Shown here piece after piece: positions 9,208 through 18,792 of a stretch of DNA of 64,000 nt. Source of the DNA: Frateuria_A sp051900535 (GTDB lineage Bacteria; Pseudomonadota; Gammaproteobacteria; Xanthomonadales; Rhodanobacteraceae); NCBI RefSeq assembly GCF_051900535.1, contig NZ_JBHZGI010000005.1, positions 1 through 64,000 of the forward strand, in the 5' to 3' direction. The stretch's first letter is position 1, and the number at the start of each line of letters is the position of its first letter. The notes under the pieces were generated by a model. It ran no database searches. It was not told the DNA's origin and was given only the letters and a program-made list of their open reading frames with translations. A program made the position numbers and the translations under genes.

Positions 9208-10464
9208 ATGAGCTTTTTCCGCCGTACCCTGACCACCTTTGCCGCCGCCGCGCTGATCGCCGGCGCCGCCTTCGCGCAGCAGACGCCGCCGAAGCCCTCG
9301 CCGGTGCCGCGCCCGACCGTGCCGGAGGCACCGGTGCCGCCGCCGCCGGACGTGGACGGCAAGGCTTGGGTGTTGATGGATTACGCCACCGGGCAGGTGC
9401 TGGCGAGCAAGAATCCCGACGAGCGCGTCGAGCCGGCCTCGATCACCAAGATCATGACCGACTACGTGGTCTCGGCCGAGCTCGCCAACGGCAAGATCAA
9501 GATGACCGATCCGGTCACCATCAGCGAGCATGCCTGGCGCGGCGGTGGCGCGGGCACCGATGGTTCGACCAGCTTCCTCAAGCTCAACAGCCAGGTTCCG
9601 CTCAAGGACCTGCTGTACGGCATGATCATCCAGTCCGGCAATGATGCGGCGATCGCGCTTGCCGAGCACACCGCCGGTTCGGAGGAAGCCTTCGCCAACC
9701 TGATGAATGCCTACGCCAAGCAGCTGGGCATGACCGGTTCGCACTTCGAGAACGCCTCGGGCTATCCGATCGAGAACCACTACACGACCGCGCGCGACAT
9801 CGCGATCCTCTCGCGCGCGCTGATCCGCGATTTTCCGGACGACTACGCGATTTCTGCGGTCAAGCAATTCGTGTGGAACGGCATCAAGCAGGGCAACCGC
9901 AACACGCTGCTGTGGCGCGATCCCAGCGTGGACGGCATCAAGACCGGCCATACCGCCGCGGCCGGTTACTGCCTGGCCGCCTCGGCCAAGCAGGGCGATT
10001 CGCGCATGATCGCCATCGTGATGGGTGCGAGCTCGGAGAAGGCGCGCGCCGATTCGGCCATGGCGCTGCTCAACTACGGTTTCCGCTTCTACGAAACCCA
10101 CAAGCTGTACGAGGCCAACAAGCCGCTGGCCACGCCCAAGCTGTGGAAGGGCGAGGCAGGCACGCTGCCGCTCGGCATCAGCCAGCCGATGGATGTGACG
10201 GTCAAGCGCGGCCAGTACGACCAGCTCAAGGCCATCATGGACATTCCCGCGACCCTGGTCGCCCCGTTCAAGAAGGGCCAGCAGGTCGGTACCCTGCGCG
10301 TCACGCTGGACGGCAAACCGCTGCAGTCGGCGCCGCTGGTGGCGCTCGACGAGGCCCCGCAGGGCGGCTTCTTCAAGCGCCTGTGGGATTCCATCCTGCT
10401 GTGGTTCCACGGCGACAAGAAGGACGACGACGCCGCCACGGCCCCCGCTGCGGACAAAAAGTAA
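9208..10464 (+). CDS. dacC: D-alanyl-D-alanine carboxypeptidase (PBP5/6 type)
   Basis: This penicillin-binding protein removes the terminal D-Ala from stem pentapeptides in the periplasm, limiting crosslinking. A signal peptide (residues 1-22) and a proline-rich linker precede the peptidase S11 domain. Motifs are S78-IT-K81, S143-G-N145 and K245-T-G247. The C-terminal PBP5_C beta domain ends in an amphipathic stretch with LWDSILLWFHG, typical of the membrane anchor. 418 residues is the normal family length. The symbol dacC versus dacA is a naming choice. Confidence 0.94.
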   Translation: MSFFRRTLTTFAAAALIAGAAFAQQTPPKPSPVPRPTVPEAPVPPPPDVDGKAWVLMDYATGQVLASKNPDERVEPASITKIMTDYVVSAELANGKIKMTDPVTISEHAWRGGGAGTDGSTSFLKLNSQVPLKDLLYGMIIQSGNDAAIALAEHTAGSEEAFANLMNAYAKQLGMTGSHFENASGYPIENHYTTARDIAILSRALIRDFPDDYAISAVKQFVWNGIKQGNRNTLLWRDPSVDGIKTGHTAAAGYCLAASAKQGDSRMIAIVMGASSEKARADSAMALLNYGFRFYETHKLYEANKPLATPKLWKGEAGTLPLGISQPMDVTVKRGQYDQLKAIMDIPATLVAPFKKGQQVGTLRVTLDGKPLQSAPLVALDEAPQGGFFKRLWDSILLWFHGDKKDDDAATAPAADKK

Positions 10465-10754
10465 TGCACGAGATCGACTTCAGCCAGGCGAAAAAGGAAG
10501 GCAAGGGCTTCCAGTTCCCCGGTGAGTTCGAGATCACCGCGCTGGGCGACGCCAGCGCGGACCTGCCCAGGCGCGTGCCGCAGATCCTCGAGGGCGAGGG
10601 CCTGCACGTACTGCACGAGACGGTCAGCCAGCGCCCCTCGCGTGAGGGGAAGTTCATCTCGGTGACCGTGAGCTTCCGCTGCGACACCCGCGAGCAATAC
10701 GACCGTGCGCACACCGCGCTGCGCGCCGATCCGGCGATCCGCTACACGCTCTGA
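10464..10754 (+). CDS. ybeD: YbeD-like DUF493 regulatory protein
   Basis: A 96-residue protein of the UPF0250/DUF493 family with a ferredoxin-like (ACT-resembling) fold. The hydrophobic FQFPGEFEITALG start and the YDRAHTALRADPAIRYTL C-terminus match family members. Its position between dacC and lipB is conserved in gammaproteobacteria, hence a suspected role in lipoate metabolism, though the function is not established. The ATG overlaps the last base of the dacC TAA stop. Confidence 0.9.
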   Translation: MHEIDFSQAKKEGKGFQFPGEFEITALGDASADLPRRVPQILEGEGLHVLHETVSQRPSREGKFISVTVSFRCDTREQYDRAHTALRADPAIRYTL

Positions 10755-10764
10755 GCTTCCAGCT

Positions 10765-10895
10765 CCCTCTCCCCCGTTGTTCATCAAAGATCGGGGAGAG
10801 GGCTGGGTGAGAAGCCGAGCTTGCCTCGAAGCTCACCACCGGGTTCCCCGCGAGCCCCGCCCCTCACCCAAACCCTCTCCCCGGAGGGGAGAGGG
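10765..10895. repeat. pair of inverted REP-like palindromes
   Basis: Two stem-loops face each other between ybeD and lipB. The first has arms CCCTCTCCCCCG (10765-10776) and CGGGGAGAGGG (10792-10802). The second has CCCTCTCCCC (10873-10882) and GGGGAGAGGG (10886-10895). The first is followed by CTGGGTGAG and the second preceded by CTCACCCA, so they are opposite-facing copies of one unit, like a BIME. They may also attenuate transcription into lipB. Confidence 0.75.
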
Positions 10896-10969
10896 CTTCA
10901 CAGCGCCGCGTACCGCTTGCAAACCCATCCCGCGCGCCTCATCTGCTCCCCATTCTCCCGGTAGCGTCC

Positions 10970-11647
10970 ATGTCCCCCGACTCCCGCCCGCTCCTGATCC
11001 GCCGCCTCGGCCGCCAGCCCTACGAGCGCACCTGGAAGGCGATGAGCGCCTTCACCGACGCGCGCGGACCGGACACTCCGGACGAGCTGTGGCTGCTCGA
11101 GCACGACCCGGTCTTCACCCTGGGCCAGGCCGGCAAGATGGAACACGTGCTCGCGCCCGGCGACATTCCATTGATTCCCGTCGACCGTGGCGGCCAGGTG
11201 ACCTACCACGGGCCCGGCCAGATCGTCGGATACCCGCTCATCGACCTGCGCCGCACCGGCGTGGGCGTGCGCGAGCTGGTCAACCGCATCGAGCAGGCGC
11301 TGATCGATACGCTGGCGCACTGGTCGATCGACGCCGCGCGCCTCGAGGGTGCCCCCGGTGTCTACGTGGCCGGCGCCAAGGTGGCTGCCCTGGGCCTGCG
11401 CGTTCGGCGGGGTTGCAGCTTCCACGGTCTGGCGTTCAACGTGGCGATGGACCTGGAGCCGTTCGGCCGGATCAATCCTTGTGGCTACAAGGGTTTGGCC
11501 GTCACGCAAGTGCTAGACTTGGGCGGCCCGTCGCAGTTGGCGCAGGTCGAAGACGTGCTGGTAGGGCAGTTCTGCCGCCAGTTCGGCTTCCACGCGGTGC
11601 CGGCCGCCCCCGTCCTCCCCGAACTCCCCGCGCGCGCCGCGGTCTAG
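10970..11647 (+). CDS. lipB: lipoyl(octanoyl) transferase LipB
   Basis: LipB transfers octanoate from acyl carrier protein to lipoyl domains of 2-oxoacid dehydrogenases and the glycine cleavage H protein. The RGGQVTYHGPGQ motif is intact. Cys171 in NPCGYKG forms the acyl-enzyme and Lys137 in VAGAKVAALG is its catalytic partner. The 225-residue length is normal. lipA starts 10 bases after the stop, so both are probably co-transcribed. Confidence 0.96.
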   Translation: MSPDSRPLLIRRLGRQPYERTWKAMSAFTDARGPDTPDELWLLEHDPVFTLGQAGKMEHVLAPGDIPLIPVDRGGQVTYHGPGQIVGYPLIDLRRTGVGVRELVNRIEQALIDTLAHWSIDAARLEGAPGVYVAGAKVAALGLRVRRGCSFHGLAFNVAMDLEPFGRINPCGYKGLAVTQVLDLGGPSQLAQVEDVLVGQFCRQFGFHAVPAAPVLPELPARAAV

Positions 11648-11657
11648 GCAGTCGCAG

Positions 11658-12650
11658 ATGAGCGAAATTTCCTCCAGGGTCATCCCGATCAGCGTGGTCG
11701 ACGCGCCAGAAAAGCAGTTGGGCAACGACAAGATCGCCCGCAACCGCGCCGCGTTCGACTCGAGCGTGCCCACCTTGCGCAAGCCTTCGTGGATCCGCGT
11801 GCGGCTGCCGCAAGGCAACGCCGTGCAGGAACTGAAGGCGCGCCTGCGCGAAAACGCGCTGGTGACGGTGTGCGAGGAGGCCTCCTGCCCGAACATCCAC
11901 GAGTGCTTCTCCAAGGGCACCGCCACGTTCATGATCCTCGGCGAGGTGTGTACCCGACGCTGCTCGTTCTGCGACGTTGCCCACGGTCGCCCGCAGCCAC
12001 CTGATCCGCTCGAGCCGGCGCGCCTGGCGCAGACGATCGCCGACATGCGCCTGAAGTACGTGGTGATCACCTCGGTCGACCGTGACGACCTGCGCGACGG
12101 CGGCGCCGAGCATTTCGCTTCCTGCATCCGCGCCACGCGTCACGCCAGCCCCAACATCAAGATCGAGATCCTGACCCCCGACTTCCGCGGCAAGGGGCGC
12201 ATGGAGCGGGCCTTGGAAGTGCTCAAGGACTTTCCGCCGGACGTCTTCAACCACAACCTGGAAACCGTCCCGCACCTGTATCGCGAGGTGCGCCCGGGCG
12301 CCGACTACCAGTGGTCGCTGGACCTGCTCAAGCGCTTCAAGGCACAGCACCCGGACGTACCGACCAAATCCGGCATCATGCTGGGCCTGGGCGAGACCTT
12401 CGAGCAGGTCATCGAGACCCTGCGCGATCTACGCGCCCATGACGTGGACATGATCACCATCGGCCAGTACCTGCAGCCCACGCCGCACCATCACCCGGTC
12501 GTGCGCTACTGGACTCCCGACGAATTCGACGCGCTGCGCGAGGCGGGCGAGGCGATGGGCTTCCATCACGTCGCTTCCGGCCCACTGGTGCGTTCCTCCT
12601 ACCATGCCGACCTGCAGGCCCATGCAGCCGGCGTCACCGAACTCGCCTGA
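11658..12650 (+). CDS. lipA: lipoyl synthase LipA
   Basis: LipA is a radical SAM enzyme that inserts two sulfurs into protein-bound octanoate. The auxiliary [4Fe-4S] cluster motif CEEASCPNIHEC lies near residues 72-83 and the radical-SAM cluster motif CTRRCSFC near residues 98-105. The C-terminal region has VRSSYHAD, containing the conserved RSSY motif whose serine ligates the auxiliary cluster. 330 residues is typical. It completes the lipoate pathway with LipB directly upstream. Confidence 0.97.
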   Translation: MSEISSRVIPISVVDAPEKQLGNDKIARNRAAFDSSVPTLRKPSWIRVRLPQGNAVQELKARLRENALVTVCEEASCPNIHECFSKGTATFMILGEVCTRRCSFCDVAHGRPQPPDPLEPARLAQTIADMRLKYVVITSVDRDDLRDGGAEHFASCIRATRHASPNIKIEILTPDFRGKGRMERALEVLKDFPPDVFNHNLETVPHLYREVRPGADYQWSLDLLKRFKAQHPDVPTKSGIMLGLGETFEQVIETLRDLRAHDVDMITIGQYLQPTPHHHPVVRYWTPDEFDALREAGEAMGFHHVASGPLVRSSYHADLQAHAAGVTELA

Positions 12651-12657
12651 GATCCCC

Positions 12658-14895
12658 ATGACCCTGCGCCCCACGCTCGCCCTGCTGCTTGCCCTGGTCC
12701 TGCCGGCCGCCCACGCCCAAGCGCAGGCTCCCGCCGTGCAGGGCGAGGAGGGCCACAAGGCTTCCACGCTGCCGCTGAAGTCCACCGACACCCAGGCCGA
12801 CGCCGCGCAGTTGTCCGCGCGCTTCCTCACGCGCTTCCACTACGACGCCAAGCCGCTCGACGACGCCATGTCGGCCAAGATCTACAAGGCCTACTTCGAC
12901 ATGCTCGACGGCGAGAAGGTGTTCTTCACCCAGCAGGACATGGCGCGCTTCGAACCGCTCAGAACGAAGTTCGACGACGCCATCTGGAACAAGGACCTGT
13001 CCGGCCCGTTCAGTGTGTTCAACCTGTACGTGCGGCACGCGATCGACCGCATGAACTTCGCGCGCGGCCTGCTCAAGAAGGGATTCGACCTGACCCGCGA
13101 AGAGAACTACGCCTACGATCGCGAGCACGCCACGTGGCCGGCCGACCAGACCGCGCTAAACGACCTGTGGCGCAAGCGCACCAAGAACGACTGGCTGCGC
13201 CTGAAGCTTGCCGGCAAGAGCGACGAGGACATCCGCAAGACCCTGGACAAGCGCTACGCCGGCTACATCGACCGCGTGAAGCAGCTCGACGGCGAGGATG
13301 CGTTCCAGACCTTCATGAACGCCTACGCCGAGACCACCGACCCGCACACCGACTACCTCGGCCCGCGCGCGGCGGAAAACTTCGACATCGCGATGAAGCT
13401 GTCGCTCGAAGGTATCGGCGCGGTGCTGCAGGCGCACGACGAATACACGCAGATCCGCGAGGTCGTGCCCGGCGGCCCGGCCGACAAGTCGGGGAAGGTG
13501 CACGTGGGCGATCGCATCGTCGCGCTGGGGCAGGGGACCGATGGCCCGATGACCGACGTGATCGGCTGGCGCCTGGACGACGTGGTCGACAAGATCCGCG
13601 GCAAGAAGGACACCACCGTGCGGCTGGAGATCCTGCCGGCCGATGCCGGCCTGGACGGCAAGCACGAACTGGTCACCCTGGTGCGCAAGAAGGTCAGCAT
13701 CGAGGAGCAGGCGGCCAAGAAGAAGATCATCGAGGTCAAGGACGGCGACGCCACCCGCAAGATCGGCGTGATCGACCTGCCCACCTTCTACTCCGACTTC
13801 GGCGCACGTCGTGAAGGCGACAAGGACTACAAGAGCGCCACGCGCGACGTCGCCAAGCTGCTCGGCGAGCTCAAGGCCGCCGGCGTGCAGGGCGTGGTGG
13901 TCGACCTGCGCAACAACGGCGGCGGCTCGCTGGCCGAGGCCAACGAGCTGACCGGCCTGTTCATCGACCAGGGCCCCGTCGTGCAGGTGCGCGACGCGCG
14001 CGGCCAGGTCGAAGTGCAGGGCGACGACGAGTCGGGCCTGACCTGGAGTGGCCCGATGGCGGTGCTGGTCAACCGCGGCTCGGCCTCGGCCTCGGAGATC
14101 TTCTCCGCGGCGATCCAGGACTACGGCCGTGGCCTGATCATCGGCGAGCCGACCTTCGGCAAGGGCACCGTGCAGAACCTGGTGGACCTGGACCGCTTCG
14201 CCCAGGGCGATAGCGAGAAGCCCCAGTACGGCGAGTTGAAGATGACCATCGCCGAGTTCTTCCGGATCAATGGCGGCTCGACCCAGCTCAAGGGCGTGAC
14301 GCCGGACATCCAGTTCCCGAAGAACGGCGACGAGAAGGATTTCGGCGAGTCGACCTACGACAACGCGCTGCCGTGGACGCAGATCCAGAAGGCGCCGTAC
14401 AGCCAGGTCGCGGATCTCACCGCCTACCTGCCGCAGCTGAAGTCCAAGCACGATGCGCGCGTGGTCAAGTCGCCGGCCTGGCAGCTGATGCTGGACGAAC
14501 TGGCGCAATACAAGAAGATGCGCGACCAGACCACGGTGTCGCTGAACCTCGCCGAGCGCCAGGCCGAGCGCAAGCGCCAGGACGCGATCCAGGCCGACTT
14601 CCGCGCGCGGCACAAGGCGATCGACGGTACCGACGGCAGCCTGGCCGGCGAGGAATCGCCGCTGGACGATGGCCTCAACGCCAACGAGCGCAGCCTCAAG
14701 GCAGAGCTCAAGCAGGAGAAGGAAGCCAAGAACGCCAAGGATCCGGAGCTGCAGGAAACCGCGCACATCCTGTTCGACGCGATCGGGCTCATCAAGGGCA
14801 ACCCCAAGCTGGCCGCCGAGGTGCTCCCTTACGGCGGCAAGTTCTCCACCGCGGCGGTCGTGGCGCCGGAGAAACCGGCGGCACAACCGCGCTGA
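12658..14895 (+). CDS. prc: tail-specific carboxy-terminal protease Prc
   Basis: Prc is a periplasmic S41 protease that trims or degrades proteins from non-polar C-termini and in E. coli controls MepS and PBP3 maturation. A signal peptide (residues 1-21) is followed by an N-terminal domain, a PDZ domain (about 225-320), and the peptidase core with the Ser/Lys dyad at about S479 (in SASASEIF) and K502 (in TFGKGTVQ). A DUF3340-type C-terminal region ends the 745-residue protein. It starts seven bases after lipA, so it may share that transcript. Confidence 0.95.
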   Translation: MTLRPTLALLLALVLPAAHAQAQAPAVQGEEGHKASTLPLKSTDTQADAAQLSARFLTRFHYDAKPLDDAMSAKIYKAYFDMLDGEKVFFTQQDMARFEPLRTKFDDAIWNKDLSGPFSVFNLYVRHAIDRMNFARGLLKKGFDLTREENYAYDREHATWPADQTALNDLWRKRTKNDWLRLKLAGKSDEDIRKTLDKRYAGYIDRVKQLDGEDAFQTFMNAYAETTDPHTDYLGPRAAENFDIAMKLSLEGIGAVLQAHDEYTQIREVVPGGPADKSGKVHVGDRIVALGQGTDGPMTDVIGWRLDDVVDKIRGKKDTTVRLEILPADAGLDGKHELVTLVRKKVSIEEQAAKKKIIEVKDGDATRKIGVIDLPTFYSDFGARREGDKDYKSATRDVAKLLGELKAAGVQGVVVDLRNNGGGSLAEANELTGLFIDQGPVVQVRDARGQVEVQGDDESGLTWSGPMAVLVNRGSASASEIFSAAIQDYGRGLIIGEPTFGKGTVQNLVDLDRFAQGDSEKPQYGELKMTIAEFFRINGGSTQLKGVTPDIQFPKNGDEKDFGESTYDNALPWTQIQKAPYSQVADLTAYLPQLKSKHDARVVKSPAWQLMLDELAQYKKMRDQTTVSLNLAERQAERKRQDAIQADFRARHKAIDGTDGSLAGEESPLDDGLNANERSLKAELKQEKEAKNAKDPELQETAHILFDAIGLIKGNPKLAAEVLPYGGKFSTAAVVAPEKPAAQPR

Positions 14896-14901
14896 GACGC
14901 G

Positions 14902-14933
14902 AAAAAAAGCCCGGCTTGGCCGGGCTTTTTTTT
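14902..14933 (+). terminator. rho-independent terminator after prc
   Basis: The perfect stem AGCCCGGC/GCCGGGCT is flanked by a run of seven A on the left and eight T on the right. It can terminate prc on the plus strand. The A-tract gives a U-tract on the other strand, so it is probably bidirectional with the convergent M1 peptidase gene. Confidence 0.88.
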
Positions 14934-14995
14934 GTCCGTTCTCCAGGCCGACCCGCGCAGCTGACGGGCCGCCCCGGTCGACCCGACAAGCGGCC

Positions 14996-16750
14996 TCAGT
15001 CCTTCTTTTCGCCCTTCTCCCGGGCCTTCTTCTGCGCTGCCTGTGCCTTCTCCCACGCCTGGAACGCCTCCACGTGCGGCATCTCGCGCAGCACCTTCGA
15101 TCTCGGGTCGACGATCATCAAGGTCCCCTGCGGCACGCTGAGTTCGCCTGTGCCGTCGGCCATGGCCAACGTGTGCACGGTATCGCCCACCTGCACCTCC
15201 AGCGGCATCGGGAACGGTTCGCCACGGGCGGTCACCCAGCGGAACTGCAGCCTGTCGCCCTGCCGGGTCGTCTGTAGCTTCGGCAGTGCCGCGTCATACA
15301 GGTACACGTCGAAAAACCACTTGAGGTCCTTGCCGGTCACCTGGTCGACGATGCCGAGGTAATCCTTCGTCGTGGCATAGCGCGGCTTGAAGCTGCCCGG
15401 CTTCGGGTCCGGCCGTCCGTAGACCAGCCGCCGCGTGCTCTCGAAGAACGCATCGTCGCCGATCAGCCCGCGCAGCGTATGCAGCACCAGCGAGCCCTTG
15501 TAGTAGATGTCCAGCCCAGGCCCGGTCCGACCATCGTAGACCTGCTCCTCGGTCTTCGGCTGGCCCGACACGATCGGCACCTTGTTCGACAGCTTCATCC
15601 GCTCGTCGTGCAGCATCGCGAAATACGGCATGTCCCCGTTGAGGTACTGCCCGTAGAGCGGCTGCATGTAGGTGCCGAAGCCCTCGTGCAGCCACATGTC
15701 GTCCCAGTTGCGGTTGGTAACCTGGTTGCCGAACCACTCGTGCGCGAACTCGTGCTGCAGCAGCCAGTCGTAGCCGTACTCGCTCTTCGGATAGCCATTG
15801 CCGTAGGCGTTGATGGTCTGGTGTTCCATGCCCAGGTGCGGTGTCTCGACCACGCCCATCTTCTCGTCGCCGAAGGGGTAGGGGCCGATCTCCTGCTCGA
15901 AGAAATCGAGCATGCGCGGGAACTCGGCGAACAAGGCCCTGGCGCCTGCCTCGTGCCCGCGCAGGTACCACAGCTCCATCGGGATGGTGTTGCCGTAGCG
16001 GCTCTTGTAGTCGCCCTTGAGCTCCTCGAACGGTCCCACGTTGATGGTGATCGCGTAGGTGTCAGGCTGCTTTATCCGCCAATGCCAGGTGCGCGTGGCG
16101 CCGTCGTCCTTGATGTCCACCAGCACGCCATTGCCCGGCGCGGCCAGCGCCTTGGGCACGGTCACCCAGGTATCGACCAGGTCCGGCTCGCCGGTGGGCT
16201 GGTCGATGCATGGCCAGAACAGGTCGCAGCCCTCGCCCTCGACCGCGCTGGCGACCCACGGCTGGCCGTCCTTCGTTTTGCTCCACACGAACCCGCCATC
16301 CCACGGCGCTCGCTTGGCCACGTGCGGCTGACCGCCGTAGGCGATGGTGGTGCTTACGCTGCCACCCTTGGCCAGGGCTTGGGGCAACTGGATGCGCAGG
16401 CGGCCGTCCGGATTATTCCAGGCGGTCCTGGCCAGGGGCTTGCCGTCGACGGCAATGCTGCGGATCGGCAGGTTCCTGTCCAGGTCCAGCAGCAGGATGT
16501 CGGTCGGCTCGCGCGCGGTAAAGCGCAACGTGGCCTCGCCATCGAGGTGGCGCCTGGCCGGATCGATGGCGAAATGCAGCTCCGCGTGATCGAAATGCAG
16601 GCGCGCCTGCTCGGCCGGCATGGTGCCGCCGGAATCGAGCGTCTGTGCGGTGAGCTTGGGCTGCTGGGCGGCGGCAGGCTCGGACGCGTGCGCGCTGGCG
16701 GACAGGCCGAGCGCGACGCCAAACGCCAGCAGGGACAGGCGTGGATGCAT
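14996..16750 (-). CDS. M1-family zinc aminopeptidase, exported
   Basis: A 584-residue gluzincin aminopeptidase with a signal peptide (MHPRLSLLAFGVALGLSASA). The zinc site is H333-E334-FA-H337 with the third ligand E356 in WLHEGFG, the classic HExxH-x18-E spacing. The upstream GMEHQT replaces the usual GxMEN motif that binds the free N-terminus. The start at 16750 follows AAGGAG by about ten bases. It would release N-terminal residues from peptides in the periplasm. It is last in the minus-strand run behind the receptor locus, which would fit peptide processing, but co-transcription is an inference. Confidence 0.88.
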   Translation of the reverse strand: MHPRLSLLAFGVALGLSASAHASEPAAAQQPKLTAQTLDSGGTMPAEQARLHFDHAELHFAIDPARRHLDGEATLRFTAREPTDILLLDLDRNLPIRSIAVDGKPLARTAWNNPDGRLRIQLPQALAKGGSVSTTIAYGGQPHVAKRAPWDGGFVWSKTKDGQPWVASAVEGEGCDLFWPCIDQPTGEPDLVDTWVTVPKALAAPGNGVLVDIKDDGATRTWHWRIKQPDTYAITINVGPFEELKGDYKSRYGNTIPMELWYLRGHEAGARALFAEFPRMLDFFEQEIGPYPFGDEKMGVVETPHLGMEHQTINAYGNGYPKSEYGYDWLLQHEFAHEWFGNQVTNRNWDDMWLHEGFGTYMQPLYGQYLNGDMPYFAMLHDERMKLSNKVPIVSGQPKTEEQVYDGRTGPGLDIYYKGSLVLHTLRGLIGDDAFFESTRRLVYGRPDPKPGSFKPRYATTKDYLGIVDQVTGKDLKWFFDVYLYDAALPKLQTTRQGDRLQFRWVTARGEPFPMPLEVQVGDTVHTLAMADGTGELSVPQGTLMIVDPRSKVLREMPHVEAFQAWEKAQAAQKKAREKGEKKD

Positions 16751-16837
16751 GGGGACGACTCCTTGAGGTTCGATCAGCCAGCATGCCGCGTGCGCGACTG
16801 CCGCGACTAGGCCAGAAGTCACGCCGGCGCCCGGCTC

Positions 16838-18688
16838 TCAGCAGGAGTAGCCGAGGCGATCGATCAGCGGCCGCAGCAGCGGCAGCACGGGCTCGAACTG
16901 GTCGCGGTAGCCGTGCCAGCGGTTGACCGACCCCGGATGGACGCCCTGGACGACCTGCGCATAGCTGGGCGTGCTGATGAAGCGCTTGTTCCTTGCGTGA
17001 TCGGCGAAGCGCGCCATCGGCGTGGCATCGGCGACGTCGAGAAACGCCCCCAGCCGCGCAAGGTGATCGTCCAGATCGTTGACGACCGATTCATAACGCC
17101 ACTCGAGCACCCGGGGTCCGAACACCTCCACCTGCCGATACCACTGCTCGAAGGCCTGCACGTAACCACGCGCCAGTCGCTGCAGCGACGAACACAGCAC
17201 CATGAACGCCGGCGAGCGGAACGGCTGCATGCTGCAGCTCAGCAGCACATCGCAGGGATGGCGCAGGCACAGGATGATGCGCGCCTCGGGAAACAGCCGC
17301 ATGATCATCGGCAGGCACAGCATGTTGAGCGGATTCTTGTCCACCAGCCGGTGCTGCCCCAGGTCCGGCAACACGCGCCCCACCATCCTGAAATAGGCCG
17401 CGCGCAGCTGATCGGCCTCGGTCCCGCTCAGGTTCGCCAGGTCGGCGGGGTAGCGCTGGCCGACCTGCTCCATGCGTTCGGTCAACTCATGGATGAAGGC
17501 GCGTTCGTCCATCGACCGGAAATCCGGGTGGGCATCGAGCATCTGCTCCAGCAAGGTCGTGCCCGAACGCGGGAACCCGACGACGAACACCGGGCTACGC
17601 CGGCTGTCCGGCGCGGGCAGGTGCGTCCAACGGGCGTAGGCGTGGCGATCGACCTCGGCCATCTGCAATGGCTGGCTGTCGGGCGCAAGCAGCTCCGGCA
17701 GCACCGTGCGCGCGATTTCCACTTGCGCTGCGTGTGCGGTCTGCACGGCTTGCCACGCCTGGGCGTGCTGCCCTTGTCGATCGCACGCAGCGGCGAGGGC
17801 GAAGCCGGCGCTGGCGCGGGCTTCGTCGTCGTCGGCAAGCGCAAGCGCGCGCCGGTACAACGCCGCTGCCTCGGCGAAGGCGCCAGCTCGCAGGGCCAGT
17901 GCGGCGTGCGCGCGCCAGACGTCCGCGCGCACCTGGTGCGCGTCCATCGGCAATGCGTCGAGTGCGCCGAGCGGCAGTTGCTCGAGCTGCCGTTTCGCTT
18001 CGTCGATCTGGTTGTTGCGCTCGTGCAGCAACACCCGTTGCGCCGCGATGCGCAGCCGCAACCGTTCGCCCTCCGGTCCGTCTGGCAGCAGCGCCCGCGC
18101 CAGCGCTTGCAGCGCGGTGTCGAGCTCGCCCTGCGCGGACAACATCGATGAAAGGATCAATGCCTGCCCGGCCGGTTGCGCCGGCCAGTCGGCGGCCCCC
18201 GCCAGCATCGCCTCCTGCCAGGTGTTGTCCCCGCACACGTAGCAGGCGAACGCGGCCTGCAGGCGCGCGTCGATGAAGTCCGGCGCGCGCGCCACCACGT
18301 CGAGCAGCGTCTCCCGCGCCGACAGCCAGCGCCGCTGCTGGATGTAGAGCAGGCCCAGATTGTAGAGCACGTCGGCGTCGTCCGGCGCCAGCGACCTGGC
18401 CCTGGACAGCGCCTGCTCGGCGGCGGCCAGGTCGCCGCTCAGCCGACTGGCGACGCCCAGGTTGTTCCAGTAGGCGGAGACGTCCGGGCGCTGCTGCGCG
18501 AGTTGGCGGAACGTCGTGGCAGCCTCGCCGTAGCGGCCGGTCGCCTGTTGCGCGACTCCGAGCAAGGCCTGGATGCCCTCGTCGGCCCGGTCGCCCGCCT
18601 GGGTGGCGAGTGCGATCACGCGTTCCATGTCGCCGGCGTTGTAGGCGCCGGCCATGGCATTGGCGAGGTCGGTGGCGGGGAGGGGCAT
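16838..18688 (-). CDS. TPR-domain sulfotransferase
   Basis: A 616-residue fusion of about six to eight tetratricopeptide repeats (residues 1-340) with a PAPS-dependent sulfotransferase domain (Sulfotransfer_3 type). The 5'-phosphosulfate loop is GFPRSGTTLLEQ near residue 369 and the 3'-phosphate region is RIILCLRHPCDVLLS near 475. No signal peptide is visible, so it should act in the cytosol on a partner recruited by the TPRs. In eukaryotes and in Xanthomonas (RaxST) related enzymes sulfate tyrosines on secreted peptides; the substrate here is unknown. The ATG at 18688 is chosen over an upstream ATG at 18727. Confidence 0.87.
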   Translation of the reverse strand: MPLPATDLANAMAGAYNAGDMERVIALATQAGDRADEGIQALLGVAQQATGRYGEAATTFRQLAQQRPDVSAYWNNLGVASRLSGDLAAAEQALSRARSLAPDDADVLYNLGLLYIQQRRWLSARETLLDVVARAPDFIDARLQAAFACYVCGDNTWQEAMLAGAADWPAQPAGQALILSSMLSAQGELDTALQALARALLPDGPEGERLRLRIAAQRVLLHERNNQIDEAKRQLEQLPLGALDALPMDAHQVRADVWRAHAALALRAGAFAEAAALYRRALALADDDEARASAGFALAAACDRQGQHAQAWQAVQTAHAAQVEIARTVLPELLAPDSQPLQMAEVDRHAYARWTHLPAPDSRRSPVFVVGFPRSGTTLLEQMLDAHPDFRSMDERAFIHELTERMEQVGQRYPADLANLSGTEADQLRAAYFRMVGRVLPDLGQHRLVDKNPLNMLCLPMIMRLFPEARIILCLRHPCDVLLSCSMQPFRSPAFMVLCSSLQRLARGYVQAFEQWYRQVEVFGPRVLEWRYESVVNDLDDHLARLGAFLDVADATPMARFADHARNKRFISTPSYAQVVQGVHPGSVNRWHGYRDQFEPVLPLLRPLIDRLGYSC

Positions 18689-18727
18689 GCGTCCTCGATC
18701 GCGATTGAGCCGATCCGCATTATGCAA

Positions 18728-18757
18728 GAGGGGCCGCGGAGTTATCCGCGGCCCCTC
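18728..18757 (-). terminator. 13-bp perfect hairpin after the receptor gene
   Basis: Arms GAGGGGCCGCGGA and TCCGCGGCCCCTC enclose a 4-base loop between the TonB receptor stop and the sulfotransferase gene. The stem is strong but the following minus-strand sequence (CTTGCAT) has only a weak T content. It may be a terminator, an attenuator reducing sulfotransferase relative to receptor, or an mRNA stabiliser. Confidence 0.5.
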
Positions 18758-18792
18758 CGGGTGCCGTCAGCAAGCTTCGCTGGCGTGGAGCG

